From NCBI GenBank assembly GCA_964484195.1, contig CAZAER010000007.1, positions 124,001-188,000 of the forward strand: a DNA stretch of 64,000 nucleotides. Direction: 5' to 3'. Shown piece by piece: positions 1 to 8,875 of the stretch. Made by a program: the position numbers and the translations under genes. The notes under the pieces are model-generated. The model was given only the letters and a program-made list of their open reading frames with translations, did not search any database and was not told where the DNA came from. The DNA comes from JALHOP01 sp964484195. GTDB lineage: Bacteria; Myxococcota; XYA12-FULL-58-9; JALHOP01. Numbering within the stretch: position 1 is the first letter of the stretch; each line of letters opens with the position of its first letter.

Positions 1-597
1 TGCTTCGAGGTCGGCGATGAACTTGTTGAAATCGACATCGTCACGGATGTGGAAGCAGATGTGCATCATGCGCGGGAAGGCAGGGCTCATGTGGTCGAGC
101 GGCTCGGCGAACGAGGCGCCGCTTCCCGCCGGCTGCTGGGCGTCGCGGTATTGCAGGAGCTCGATCACGACATTGTCGAACTGGATGAAGCGAACGTCCA
201 AACGCTGAGCGCCGGCTCTCAGGTCCGGGACGCCCATCGTACGCGGATTGACCTGACGCACGCGCGCTTCGATCTCTTGATCGGTGAGCAGCGTGTTGTG
301 GATGCGTTCGCCCTGGAAGTCGCCGTCGCGCATCACCTCGGTGCCCCCGAGAACTTCGGTGTAGAACTCGAACGCGCGGTTCATGTTCTGCACCGTGAGG
401 CCGAAATGTTGGACGCCCTGGAGGCGGGCGCCGAGCGCTCCCTTGTTGGCCGCCGCGCTGGTTCGACGCGGGCTTTGCGCGGCCGCGGGCGCAGCGGTGG
501 CCGAGGCGGCCAAGCCGCCGACGATAGCGATGCCTGCGGCTCGAAGGACGTCTCGCCGTTGGAGGTCCGAGTCGTCGTTTCCGTGGTGCTTGCTCAT
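1..597 (-). CDS. VOC-family protein with Tat signal, C-terminus cut by window edge
   Basis: Reading frame open from an ATG at 597 to the window edge (199 codons, no stop). A GGAG-like ribosome site lies just upstream. The N-terminus has a twin-arginine motif (R14-R15 followed by DVLRAAG) and an Ala-rich hydrophobic stretch ending near residue 40, so Tat export of a folded, probably metal-bound protein is likely. From about residue 58 the pattern LQGVQHFGLTVQN followed by AFEFYTEVLGG is typical of the vicinal-oxygen-chelate (glyoxalase/dioxygenase) fold, with H64 as the likely first metal ligand. The substrate cannot be told, because VOC proteins include lyases, dioxygenases and resistance proteins. 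The rest of the metal site is beyond the window. Confidence 0.8.
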   Translation of the reverse strand, partial: MSKHHGNDDSDLQRRDVLRAAGIAIVGGLAASATAAPAAAQSPRRTSAAANKGALGARLQGVQHFGLTVQNMNRAFEFYTEVLGGTEVMRDGDFQGERIHNTLLTDQEIEARVRQVNPRTMGVPDLRAGAQRLDVRFIQFDNVVIELLQYRDAQQPAGSGASFAEPLDHMSPAFPRMMHICFHIRDDVDFNKFIADLEA

Positions 598-765
598 GCG
601 CTGTCTCCTTGAGGAGCCTCGTCTTCGTTCAGTTGGGCAGCCTCGATCGCCCCGAGCTGATCGCTCCGAAGCTCGAGATGTACACGAAGCGCCGCCTCGC
701 TTGGGTGAAGCCCCTGGACGTTCCGCAATTCGTCGCCATGCCGACGAGTTAGCGACTCGCCAGGT

Positions 766-3009
766 CTACGGCACGCCTTCTCCGCTCAGGAACACCATCC
801 GGCGTCCGCCGAAGCTGTCGCTGCCGATCAGCGCTTGGTCCGCGTGCGGTCCATCCACGTCGGGGTCGAACTGGATGAAGATGGTGCACGACGAGAGCGG
901 CGCCAGGCCCAGAGTGCAGTCCGAGCTCGCGACCGAGAACACTGATCCGCCCGACGCGAACACGACGTCGATCGGCTCGATGAAATCTCCAGCCGAGGGA
1001 TTGAAGACCGGCACCGGCAACGGACCGCCGGTGTTGCCGACGGTCACGGTGCCGAAGTCCACGATGGTCGGCACGTCGATGAAGGTGAAGCGGCACGCCG
1101 AGCACCCGTCGCTGCCGTCGTTGTTGCCATCGTCGCAGTCTTCGCCGGCGGCGGTGTTGACGATGCCGTCGTTGCATTGGACGTCGGTGCAGTCGTAGTC
1201 GCAGCTCGTCAGATCGCCACCGTCGTCACAGGCCTCGACTCCGCTCCAGAGGACGCCGTCACCGCAGAGGTTGATTCTGCAAGTATTGGTGCAGCGGTCG
1301 TCGAGGAAGTTCGCGTCGTCGCATTCCTCGCCGGCCGCCACGTTGATGAGGCCGTCGTTGCATTGTGGCTGACTGCAGTCGTAGTCGCACCCGGAGGTGT
1401 TCACTCCGAGCTCATCGCAGAACTCGGCCAAAGGCACTGGACTGATGCGCAAGACGCCGTCACCGCAGCGCGGATTCTGGCAGTTGTTGCGGCAGCTGTC
1501 CGTTTCGACGGAGTTGCCGTCGTCGCACTGCTCGCCGTTCGACGACTCGGGCGTGCCGTTGCCGCAGGTCTCGATCTGGCACAATGACGAACAGCCGTTG
1601 CCGTTGTTCGTGCCGCCGTCGTCGCACTGCTCGAAACCGGGGGCGAGTGGCGGAGTGAACGAGCGATTGAGCACACCGTCGCCGCACGCCGGCGAGGTGC
1701 AGTTGAAATTGCACGACGCAGTGTTCTGACCTGCGCTGTCGCATGGCTCGCCATTGTTGACCACGCCGTCGCCGCAGGTGGGCAGCTGGCAATTGTTGCG
1801 GCAGGTGTCGTCATCGACCGCGTTCCCGTCGTCGCATTGCTCGCCGTTCACGGCCTCGGTCACGTTGTTGCCGCAGGTTTCGATCTGACAGGTCGCCGAG
1901 CAGCCGTCGCCGGCGGCGGTGCCGCCGTCGTCGCATTGCTCGACACCGGCCGCGAGGGGTGGGGTGAAGAGTCGGTTGATGATGCCGTCACCGCAAGCTG
2001 GCGTCGTGCAGTCGAAGTTGCACACGACGCTGTTGATCGCGCCGCTATCGCAATCCTCGATGGGGGTGCCGTTGGTGAGCCCGTCGCCGCAGCGGGGCAG
2101 GCGGCAGTCGTTGCGGCAAGCGTCGGTGTCGGTCTCGTTGCCGTCGTCACATTCCTCACCGTTCGCGGTTTCGGTCACGTTGTTGCCGCAGGTTTCGATC
2201 TGACAGGTCGCCGAGCAGCCGTCGCCGTCGTCGGTGCCGCCGTCATCGCACTGCTCGACACCAGGCGCGCCCAGCGGCGTGTGGTTGCGGTTCACCCGTG
2301 CATCACCGCACTCGGCGATGGTGCAGTCGGCGTCACAGGCGGGACCATCACCGCCCGCGTCGCAAGCCTCGGCCAGGCTGTCGATGCCGTCGCCGCAGGC
2401 GTGTCGCGTGCAATCGTTGCGGCAGGCGTCGAGGTCCACGTCGTTACCGTCGTCGCAGGCTTCCTCGCCATCGGCGATACCGTTGCCGCACCACTCGAAC
2501 TGACAGGCCGCCGAGCAACCATCGCCGTCGACAGTGCCACCATCGTCACAATGCTCGAACGTGGCGGCGCCAGCGGGCGTGAAGGTCTTGTTGACGTGGC
2601 CGTCGCCGCAGGCGGGCGCGGTGCAATCGGAGTCGCAGGTGGCCGAGTCGATGCCGGTGTCGCACAGCTCGTCGGCGCCGACGACGCCGTCGCCGCAGCG
2701 CGGTTCGAGGTTTTCCGAGGCTTCGAGCTGGCACGTCGAGGAGCAACCGTCGCCATTGGAGTTGCCACCATCGTCGCACTCTTCGGGACCGGTGGCGCTC
2801 GCGGGTGTGAAGCTCTTGTTGACGCGGCCGTCGCCGCATACCGGCGTCGTGCAGTCGCTGTCGCAGGTCTGCGACTCGCTGCCGGTGTCGCAAATTTCCT
2901 GACCGTTGATGATGGCGTCGCCGCAGACGTTGCCGACCAACGTGGTGTCGATGGTCCCGGTACAAGAGATGACCAACACAAGCAAAAGCAGTGGGGCGAT
3001 TGAGCGCAT
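766..3009 (-). CDS. Cysteine-rich disulfide-repeat (DUF4215-like) lipoprotein with C-terminal ASPM/SPD-2/Hydin-like domain
   Basis: 747 residues. The ATG at 3009 is chosen because it begins a clean lipoprotein signal (MRSIAPLLLLVLVISC); the frame stays open upstream but lacks signal character. The body holds about a dozen CDDG(G/N) modules of the Myxococcus disulfide-repeat type, alternating two forms: one with GDGCS..C and one with D.CRN.C, separated by CGDG.(V/I)N. The last ~100 residues lack cysteines. They contain VDFGTVTVG and a FxxGxG(VP) end, resembling choice-of-anchor D (ASPM-SPD-2-Hydin) domains. Known relatives are secreted or surface proteins of myxobacteria with unclear roles. 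Surface display stabilised by many disulfides is an inference. It diverges from the epimerase gene at 3080. Confidence 0.9.
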   Translation of the reverse strand: MRSIAPLLLLVLVISCTGTIDTTLVGNVCGDAIINGQEICDTGSESQTCDSDCTTPVCGDGRVNKSFTPASATGPEECDDGGNSNGDGCSSTCQLEASENLEPRCGDGVVGADELCDTGIDSATCDSDCTAPACGDGHVNKTFTPAGAATFEHCDDGGTVDGDGCSAACQFEWCGNGIADGEEACDDGNDVDLDACRNDCTRHACGDGIDSLAEACDAGGDGPACDADCTIAECGDARVNRNHTPLGAPGVEQCDDGGTDDGDGCSATCQIETCGNNVTETANGEECDDGNETDTDACRNDCRLPRCGDGLTNGTPIEDCDSGAINSVVCNFDCTTPACGDGIINRLFTPPLAAGVEQCDDGGTAAGDGCSATCQIETCGNNVTEAVNGEQCDDGNAVDDDTCRNNCQLPTCGDGVVNNGEPCDSAGQNTASCNFNCTSPACGDGVLNRSFTPPLAPGFEQCDDGGTNNGNGCSSLCQIETCGNGTPESSNGEQCDDGNSVETDSCRNNCQNPRCGDGVLRISPVPLAEFCDELGVNTSGCDYDCSQPQCNDGLINVAAGEECDDANFLDDRCTNTCRINLCGDGVLWSGVEACDDGGDLTSCDYDCTDVQCNDGIVNTAAGEDCDDGNNDGSDGCSACRFTFIDVPTIVDFGTVTVGNTGGPLPVPVFNPSAGDFIEPIDVVFASGGSVFSVASSDCTLGLAPLSSCTIFIQFDPDVDGPHADQALIGSDSFGGRRMVFLSGEGVP
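1856..2227 (-). repeat. Direct repeat inside the disulfide-repeat gene (57 bp, 315 bp apart)
   Basis: Bases 1856-1912 and 2171-2227 match exactly, 315 bp apart. Weaker similarity continues on both sides. The period equals one pair of CDDG modules, so this is a recent internal duplication of repeat units within the coding sequence rather than a mobile repeat. Confidence 0.8.
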
Positions 3010-3079
3010 TGCCGCGCACTTTAACCGAAACCGCGGGGCCATTTCCTTACTTTTGCGCAGGGGGTAAAGGGGACCCAGT

Positions 3080-4030
3080 ATGGGAGCTCTCGTGACGGGC
3101 AGTGCGGGCCACCTGGGCGAAGCGTTGATGCGAACTTTGCGGCAGCGGGGCGAGCCGGCGCTGGGGGTCGACATCAAAGCGTCGAGCTTCACCGACCGCG
3201 TCGCATCGGTCGGCGACCGCGAGGCGATGCGTGCGTGCTTGCGAGGCGTCGATGCGGTGGTTCACACCGCGACCTTGCACAAGCCACACGTCGCGACGCA
3301 CAGCCGCGAGGAGTTCGTCGCCACCAACGTCCACGGGACGCTGGTGCTTCTCGAGGAGGCCAAGCGCGCCGGCGTGCGCTCGTTCGTGTTCATCAGCACG
3401 ACCAGCGCCTTCGGGTTGGCGTTGACACCACGGCCCGGGGAGCCGGCGACCTGGATCACCGAAGAGGTGACGCCCGTCCCAAAAAACATCTACGGCACGA
3501 CCAAGCTCGCAGCCGAGGGCCTGTGCGAGCTCTTCGCGCGCAACGAGGGTCTCCCGGTGGTCGTGTTGCGCACCTCGCGATTTTTCCCAGAAGAAGACGA
3601 CAACGCCGCGGTCGCGGCGAGATATGCCACGGCGAACGCTCAGATGAACGAGCTCTTGTACCGTCGTGTCGATGTCGCGGACATCGTCGACGCGTGCTTC
3701 CTCGCTCGCGCCAAGGCTCCGGCTTTGCGCTTCGGCAAGTACATCATCTCTGCGACCACCCCCTTCGGGCGCGAGCATCTAGCGCGGCTCGCCACGGATG
3801 CGCCGGCGGTCGTCGCGTCACTGTTCCCGTCTTATCCCGCGCTCTACGAGGCACGCGGTTGGCGCATGTTTCCGAGCTTCGACCGCGTCTACCTCAACGC
3901 GTCGGCCCGCCACGACCTCGGTTGGCAACCGCGCCACGACTTCGCGAGCGCCTTGGAGCGACTCGCGGCTGACACGGACTTCCGCAGTGAGCTCGCCGGT
4001 CGGATCGGCAGCAAGGGGTATCATGCTTAG
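3080..4030 (+). CDS. NAD(P)-dependent epimerase/dehydratase family protein (extended SDR)
   Basis: 316 residues. The N-terminal Rossmann fingerprint TGSAGHLG (G7, G10, G13) binds the dinucleotide. D30 of the VDIKAS segment at the end of beta-2 is where the ribose or phosphate is read. HTATLH and the catalytic YGTTK (Y138, K142) follow the extended-SDR pattern of nucleotide-sugar epimerases. The C-terminal substrate domain gives no clear specificity. The next gene starts 8 bases inside this gene's end (ATG at 4023, stop at 4028-4030), so the two are probably translated in a coupled way. Substrate and pathway are unknown. A sugar nucleotide or a small ketone/alcohol are both possible. Confidence 0.85.
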   Translation: MGALVTGSAGHLGEALMRTLRQRGEPALGVDIKASSFTDRVASVGDREAMRACLRGVDAVVHTATLHKPHVATHSREEFVATNVHGTLVLLEEAKRAGVRSFVFISTTSAFGLALTPRPGEPATWITEEVTPVPKNIYGTTKLAAEGLCELFARNEGLPVVVLRTSRFFPEEDDNAAVAARYATANAQMNELLYRRVDVADIVDACFLARAKAPALRFGKYIISATTPFGREHLARLATDAPAVVASLFPSYPALYEARGWRMFPSFDRVYLNASARHDLGWQPRHDFASALERLAADTDFRSELAGRIGSKGYHA

Positions 4031-4988
4031 CTTCGCCGTCGTGACCGTTCTTGCATTGTCGCCGCAGGTGCTCGACCGCAACATGCCCGCTATTGCGAAC
4101 AAGGCTGCCCCGGGCCGCCTCGGTGTCGCGATTCACGACATTGCGACTGGCCAGCGGTGGGCGGTGCGCGGTGACGAGGCCTTCCCATTGCAGAGCGTCT
4201 TCAAGGTGATGGCCGGTGCGCGCATGCTGCAGGACGTCGACGCTGGCAAGCGCCGCCTCGACGAGCCGGTGGAGGTGAAGCCTAGCGACTTGTCGCTCTA
4301 CTGGAGCCCGCTCGCCGACGAGTGGAAGGCGCCGTCGACGACCTATCCGCTACGGCGGCTCATCGAGCTCGCGGTCTCGACCAGCGACAACACCGCCGGT
4401 GACCTCATCATGCGCATGACCGGCGGACCCGCGTCGCTGAACGCGATGTTCGCCAAAGCAGACATCAAGGGGATCCGCGTCGACCGCTTCGAGCGCGAGC
4501 TCCAGCCCCAGTGCGTCGGTCTACCAGCGTTCACGATGGATGCGGTCATCGACCGCGCCAAGTTCGAGAAAGACGCCGATTCGCAGCCGCTCGAGACCCA
4601 GAAGAAGGCGCTTGCTGCCTATCTCGCCGATCCCCGCGATACCTCGACACCGAACGGGGCGGTCGACTTCTTGCTCGCGCTAACGAGCGGCAAGCTCATG
4701 GAGCCGACATCGACGGCGACGTTGCTCGAGATCATGGCGGGCACGACGACCGGGAAGAATCGCCTGAAGGCGGGACTCCCCAAAGGCGCGACGCTCGCGC
4801 ACAAGACCGGCACCGCCAAGACCTTGGCGGGCGTCACACCAGCGGTGAACGACATCGGCATCATCACCCTGAAGGACGGCCGTCGTGTCGCGATAGCGGT
4901 CTTCGTGAGCGGCTTGACCAGCGACGAAGCGACGCGCGAGCGCATCCTTGCGGACGTCGCTCGGCTCGCGGTCAAAGCGATGCGCTAA
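4023..4988 (+). CDS. Class A beta-lactamase-like serine hydrolase
   Basis: 321 residues from the ATG overlapping the epimerase stop. A short hydrophobic N-terminus (LSFAVVTVLALSP) may be an export signal. All class A motifs appear in order: SVFK (S58, K61), SDN (S121-N123), an omega-loop DRFERELQ with the general-base Glu at E157, and KTG (K261-G263). The position equal to Asn170 of TEM is Gln (Q161), a departure from the usual ELN. Length is a little above the typical ~290. The predicted reaction is periplasmic acylation and hydrolysis of beta-lactams. A peptidoglycan-fragment role cannot be excluded. There is no LysR/ampR-type regulator next to it. Confidence 0.85.
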   Translation: MLSFAVVTVLALSPQVLDRNMPAIANKAAPGRLGVAIHDIATGQRWAVRGDEAFPLQSVFKVMAGARMLQDVDAGKRRLDEPVEVKPSDLSLYWSPLADEWKAPSTTYPLRRLIELAVSTSDNTAGDLIMRMTGGPASLNAMFAKADIKGIRVDRFERELQPQCVGLPAFTMDAVIDRAKFEKDADSQPLETQKKALAAYLADPRDTSTPNGAVDFLLALTSGKLMEPTSTATLLEIMAGTTTGKNRLKAGLPKGATLAHKTGTAKTLAGVTPAVNDIGIITLKDGRRVAIAVFVSGLTSDEATRERILADVARLAVKAMR

Positions 4989-4996
4989 ACCGCGCG

Positions 4997-6451
4997 TCAG
5001 AATTCTTCGGCGAGCAGGCGCTTGCCCTGCACCGACAAGCCCGCGGCGTTGAGGATCGGATTGATGCTCTTCGGTGTCGTCGCGCGCTCGTACTCGAACG
5101 CGAGGACGGTGCCGACGAGGGCGGCCAAGCTCACCACGCCGGTCACCAGGGCGCCGCTGAGCATCTGCTGCACGCTGAAGTACGCGGTCGCGGCCATCGC
5201 GCCGGTGAAAGCCGAGAGTCCGAGGACGGTGCCACCCGCGCCCATCATGCCGCCAGGGTAGTAATTGGGCGCAAGACCTCGCGCACCAGCGCCGCCCACG
5301 AAGGGCGCCGGGCCGGCCGGACCAATGAAGCCGGGGCCGCCAGTCGGGGCGAGGCCGGGCAACGTCGGATTGGGATTGTACTTCTCGCGGTGCTTGCGAA
5401 TGGTCGTGCGGAACAGGTTCCTGATGAACGTCGTCGCCGACTCGCGTCGCGTGTTGGGAACGTCGGCTTTCCACAAGACGCGGCCGGTGAGGCGAATCTC
5501 GCCGACCTCGCCGGTCAGGCTCTTGTCGCCAGCGGCGGAGAACGCCGCGACCGTCGGTGCCGACGTCGACTTGGCGGAGAAGCTGACGCGATCGTTGTAG
5601 GTGATCTCCTTGATGGCGCCCTTGTCGCGCACCGCGACGTAGAGCTTCGACTTCTCCGGCGTCTCGCCGTCGGACTGGATGTACACGCGATCGTAGCCCG
5701 ACTCGTTGAAGCCGGGATCGTAGTGCGCGATCATCTTGTTGAACATGTCCTGGAATTGCTGCGCGCGTTCGTCCTCGGGACGATTGGCCGACGGCCGCGG
5801 GATGCCCCGAACCTCGGGAAGCGGAACGACGCAGTAGAAGGCTTCGCCGTTGATATAGACCGGACCGTGATTGGCGAGGCCGTTGGTGCCGGTAGCCATG
5901 AACTCGCGGAGGTCACGGATCTTGTCGGCGAAGTCGTTGATGTCGCCGTCGTACAGCTTCTGCCCCGAAGAATCCGCGAATGCGCGCGCTAGCTCGACGG
6001 GGTTGTCGAGCAGCGCCACCGCCTGCTTCAGCGCACCGTTGTCGAGGATGGTGTCCTTCGCGGGGATGCGGCCGAACTTGCCGGCGACGAGTCGCGCTGC
6101 CTGCTGGTGCGGCTCGCTCCACAGGGCGTCGATGAGGAAGTCGGGGATGGTGCCTTCGCCGCTCGGCCCGACCTTGCGGTTGCCGAGGTAGGCGTCGAGC
6201 GCCTTCACGCGGTGAATCGCGTCGGGCCCGGAGAGCTCGGGAATGCCGTCGTAGCCCTTGCCCGACTCGATGTGCGCCTTCACGGCCTCGAGGTCGGCGA
6301 CGGAGAGCTCGGTGACGAACGACTTGGTCTTGGCCTTCCCCTCGACCTTCGTCTTCATGATCGCGATGGCGGTCGCGCGATCCGTGGGGAGGGTGATCTC
6401 GTGCGGAACGATGCAGCGGGGATCGTTGTTGGCTGAGCCGAAGCCAAGCAT
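4997..6451 (-). CDS. Unknown protein with C-terminal membrane hairpin
   Basis: 484 residues, no signal peptide. Residues 1-~340 are soluble and mixed alpha/beta, and I do not recognise the family. A Pro/Gly-rich linker (about 365-405: PNPTLPGLAP, then repeated GG and GP) leads into two hydrophobic segments at about 408-426 and 431-452. A charged tail of about 30 residues follows. The layout suggests a cytoplasmic domain tethered to the inner membrane by its C-terminus. Its stop lies 8 bp from the stop of the convergent beta-lactamase gene. A role in secretion or envelope assembly would be a guess. Confidence 0.75.
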   Translation of the reverse strand: MLGFGSANNDPRCIVPHEITLPTDRATAIAIMKTKVEGKAKTKSFVTELSVADLEAVKAHIESGKGYDGIPELSGPDAIHRVKALDAYLGNRKVGPSGEGTIPDFLIDALWSEPHQQAARLVAGKFGRIPAKDTILDNGALKQAVALLDNPVELARAFADSSGQKLYDGDINDFADKIRDLREFMATGTNGLANHGPVYINGEAFYCVVPLPEVRGIPRPSANRPEDERAQQFQDMFNKMIAHYDPGFNESGYDRVYIQSDGETPEKSKLYVAVRDKGAIKEITYNDRVSFSAKSTSAPTVAAFSAAGDKSLTGEVGEIRLTGRVLWKADVPNTRRESATTFIRNLFRTTIRKHREKYNPNPTLPGLAPTGGPGFIGPAGPAPFVGGAGARGLAPNYYPGGMMGAGGTVLGLSAFTGAMAATAYFSVQQMLSGALVTGVVSLAALVGTVLAFEYERATTPKSINPILNAAGLSVQGKRLLAEEF

Positions 6452-6561
6452 GGGTCACCTCTGGACGGATTTTCGCCAGGTACGTGTATCGACGTGCCTG
6501 CGGCCGGGTTGCGTGGGAGGCGGCCTGCTAGAGCGCCAGGGGGTGAACCTTTGTCACCCGC

Positions 6562-7053
6562 TCAAGGAACGCAAAGCTGCACGCAGTGGCCCGCCGTCGT
6601 TTGCGAATTCGCCACGGCGCAGACCCAGCCGGCTTGGCAGAGGTTGCCGCTATCGCAGGCCGAGGCGCCCGCGGGTACGGCTCCATCATCGAGACAGATG
6701 GCGTCCCCGGTCACCTCGGGGGTGCACTGCGTGCCCGGGCCGCAGCGCGTATAGGCCGTGCAGGCGCAGTTGCTGCGGTAGAACGCCGCGTCGGCGAGGC
6801 ACGCCCCGGCGTTCACTTCTTCGCACGAGCTCGCGAGGAAGGCGTCGCGATCGGCGTCCGAGAGTCCCTCGGTGAGGCACTGATCGACGTACACGCCGCC
6901 ATCGAGGACACCGTCGCAGCCGATGTCCGCGAGGCAGAAATCGGTACGGTAGTAGACGTCCTCGCAGCGCTCGCGGGCGCGCTCGCCGATCTCTTCGTCG
7001 TAGCCGCCGCACGCCGTGAGCACCATGAGTAGGAGGCTAAGAGACTTTCGCAT
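6562..7053 (-). CDS. Small cysteine-rich lipoprotein of unknown function
   Basis: 163 residues. MRKSLSLLLMVLTAC is a lipoprotein signal with a lipobox ending at C15. The mature part has about 17 cysteines, including CDGVLDGG, CTAYTRCGPGTQC and a CDSGNLCQAGWVC module like those in myxobacterial EGF/disulfide-rich proteins. The start codon lies inside the 3' end of folP (17 bp overlap), so it is very likely co-transcribed with ftsH-folP. The function is unknown; it is probably anchored in the outer or inner membrane facing the periplasm or surface. Confidence 0.85.
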   Translation of the reverse strand: MRKSLSLLLMVLTACGGYDEEIGERARERCEDVYYRTDFCLADIGCDGVLDGGVYVDQCLTEGLSDADRDAFLASSCEEVNAGACLADAAFYRSNCACTAYTRCGPGTQCTPEVTGDAICLDDGAVPAGASACDSGNLCQAGWVCAVANSQTTAGHCVQLCVP

Positions 7054-7861
7054 CGCGCACCGCCGTCGCGACCTTCACCGCATCGATGCAGGCCGCGACA
7101 TCATGGACGCGTAAGATGGCGGCCCCATTCATGACGGCAAGCGCGCTGATGGCGGCAGTGGCACGCTCGCGGTCATCGACCTCGCGGCCCGTGAGCTCGC
7201 CCAGGAAGCGCTTGCGTGATGCGCCGTAGACCACCGGCCCTAAGCGCGTCAGGCTTTGTAAAGTTTTCGTAAGTGTGAGGTTGTGCTCGGCGGTCTTGCC
7301 GAAGCCGATGCCCGGGTCGACCAGGATGCGGCCGATGCCGGCGGCGCGGGCCTTGGCGCAGGCTCTCTCGAGCTCGGTGACCACGGTAGCGGTCACGCCG
7401 TCGTAGCGCAGCTCGCCTTGCTGCATGGTGCGCGGCTCACCGCGCATGTGCATGAGGATGACCGCGACATCGTAGGCCGCGAGCGCGGGCGCCATGTCAG
7501 GGTCCGCCAAAGAAGACACGTCGTTGACGATGTGCGCGCCCGCCTCGATGGCCGCCTTTGCGACCTCGGCCTTGCGCGTATCCACCGAGATGGCGACGCC
7601 TAAGTCCATCGCGGCGATGCCTTCGATCACCGGGATGACCCGCTCGAGCTCCTCGCCGAGGGAGACGGGTAGGGCTCCTGGCCGCGTCGACTCGCCGCCG
7701 ACGTCGAGGATCGCGGCGCCGTCGCGGACGAGCTTTTCGGCATGCGCCAGAGCTTCAGCGACGGCGAGATGCCGTCCGCCATCGGAGAACGAGTCAGGCG
7801 TGACGTTGACGATGCCCATCACGAGAGGGGCATCGCCCAACGTAACCGGTCCGAGACGCAA
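7037..7861 (-). CDS. folP: Dihydropteroate synthase
   Basis: 274 residues, of usual length. It condenses p-aminobenzoate with dihydropterin pyrophosphate in folate synthesis. Signatures seen: MGIVNVTPDSFSDGG near the N-terminus, ILDVGGESTRPGA (pterin and pABA loop), a VNDVSS segment, a DPGIGFGKT loop and the C-terminal GxxxxRVHDV motif. The start is a TTG at 7861, 7 bp after the ftsH stop (7868-7870). This fits the common ftsH-folP arrangement and suggests translational coupling. No ATG nearby gives a better N-terminus. Confidence 0.95.
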   Translation of the reverse strand: MRLGPVTLGDAPLVMGIVNVTPDSFSDGGRHLAVAEALAHAEKLVRDGAAILDVGGESTRPGALPVSLGEELERVIPVIEGIAAMDLGVAISVDTRKAEVAKAAIEAGAHIVNDVSSLADPDMAPALAAYDVAVILMHMRGEPRTMQQGELRYDGVTATVVTELERACAKARAAGIGRILVDPGIGFGKTAEHNLTLTKTLQSLTRLGPVVYGASRKRFLGELTGREVDDRERATAAISALAVMNGAAILRVHDVAACIDAVKVATAVRDAKVS

Positions 7862-7867
7862 GCTGGT

Positions 7868-8875
7868 TTAAGCTTTGCTCGGCTCGAGCGATCCGCCGAT
7901 CATGCCACTGCCGTCGGCCTTCTTGCGCTCTTTGTCGATCGCCTGGCGCTTCTCGATCTCTTCGCGCGAGGTCATACGAACCTTCGGCGGCTCGCGCGTC
8001 ATCGGACGCCCGTCGACGAGGTCGTTGATCTCGTGGGCCTCGAGCGTCTCGTAGACGATCAGGGCCTCGGAGATGCGGTGCAGCGCTTCCATGTGATCCT
8101 GGAGGATCTTCTTGGCGCGGTTGTACTGCGCCATGAGGATGGTGCGGACTTCCTGGTCGATCTCGACCGCGGTCTGCTCCGAGTACTCCTGCTGCTGGCC
8201 AATTTCGCGGCCGAGGAAGATGCTCTCTTCCTTCTTGCCGAAGGTCAGCGGTCCGAGCTTCTCGCTCATGCCCCACTCGGCGACCATCTTGCGGGCGAGG
8301 TCAGTCGCGCGCTCGATGTCGTTGCCGGCACCGGTGGTCATCTCGTTGAACACCAGCTCTTCCGCGATGCGTCCGCCATAGAGGATGGCGAGCTGGTCGA
8401 GAGCATAGCTCTTCGACATGCTGTAGCGATCCTCGACCGGCAGCTGCTGGGTGACACCCAGAGCGCGGCCACGCGGAATGATGGTGACCTTGTGCACAGG
8501 GTCGGCGTTGGGGACCATCTTGGCGACGAGCGTGTGACCTGCCTCGTGGAAAGCGGTGGTGCGCTTCTCCTTCTCGGACAGGATCATGCTCTTGCGCTCG
8601 GAGCCCATGAGGACCTTGTCCTTGGCGCGCTCGAAATCCATCTGCGCGACCTTGGACTTGTTCTCACGCGCCGCGATGAGCGCCGCTTCGTTGACGAGGT
8701 TCGCGAGGTCGGCACCGGAGAAGCCGGGTGTACCGCGCGCCAGCACCTCGAGCTCGACGTCTTCCGCGAGGGGCACCTTCTTGGTGTGCACCTTGAGGAT
8801 CTCGCCACGGCCACCGAGGTCGGGCCTCGGCACGACGACGCGACGATCGAAACGACCGGGCCGCAAGAGGACCAC
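7868..8875 (-). CDS. ftsH: FtsH ATP-dependent zinc metalloprotease, C-terminal fragment (gene broken by assembly join)
   Basis: About 335 codons reading LLRPGRFDRRV (second region of homology of the AAA module) through the protease domain to a normal TAA stop. The zinc site TAFHEAGHTLV and the following protease helices are intact. FtsH is a hexameric inner-membrane AAA protease that degrades misfolded membrane and regulatory proteins. The fragment stops matching FtsH at 8875, where unrelated sequence and an N gap intervene. The N-terminal half resumes at 9042 in another frame. I treat the gene as intact in the organism and damaged in the assembly. Confidence 0.93.
   Translation of the reverse strand: MVLLRPGRFDRRVVVPRPDLGGRGEILKVHTKKVPLAEDVELEVLARGTPGFSGADLANLVNEAALIAARENKSKVAQMDFERAKDKVLMGSERKSMILSEKEKRTTAFHEAGHTLVAKMVPNADPVHKVTIIPRGRALGVTQQLPVEDRYSMSKSYALDQLAILYGGRIAEELVFNEMTTGAGNDIERATDLARKMVAEWGMSEKLGPLTFGKKEESIFLGREIGQQQEYSEQTAVEIDQEVRTILMAQYNRAKKILQDHMEALHRISEALIVYETLEAHEINDLVDGRPMTREPPKVRMTSREEIEKRQAIDKERKKADGSGMIGGSLEPSKA

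Noticed and set aside
1837..3003. 388-codon open frame on + opposite the disulfide-repeat gene
   Set aside because: Antisense frame created by GC-rich repeat codons; no ribosome site and no domain-like sequence, while the minus gene has a signal and clear modules.
6541..6559. Hairpin GGGTGA/TCACCC before the lipoprotein stop region
   Set aside because: Six-base stem with no T-run on either strand; not a convincing terminator.
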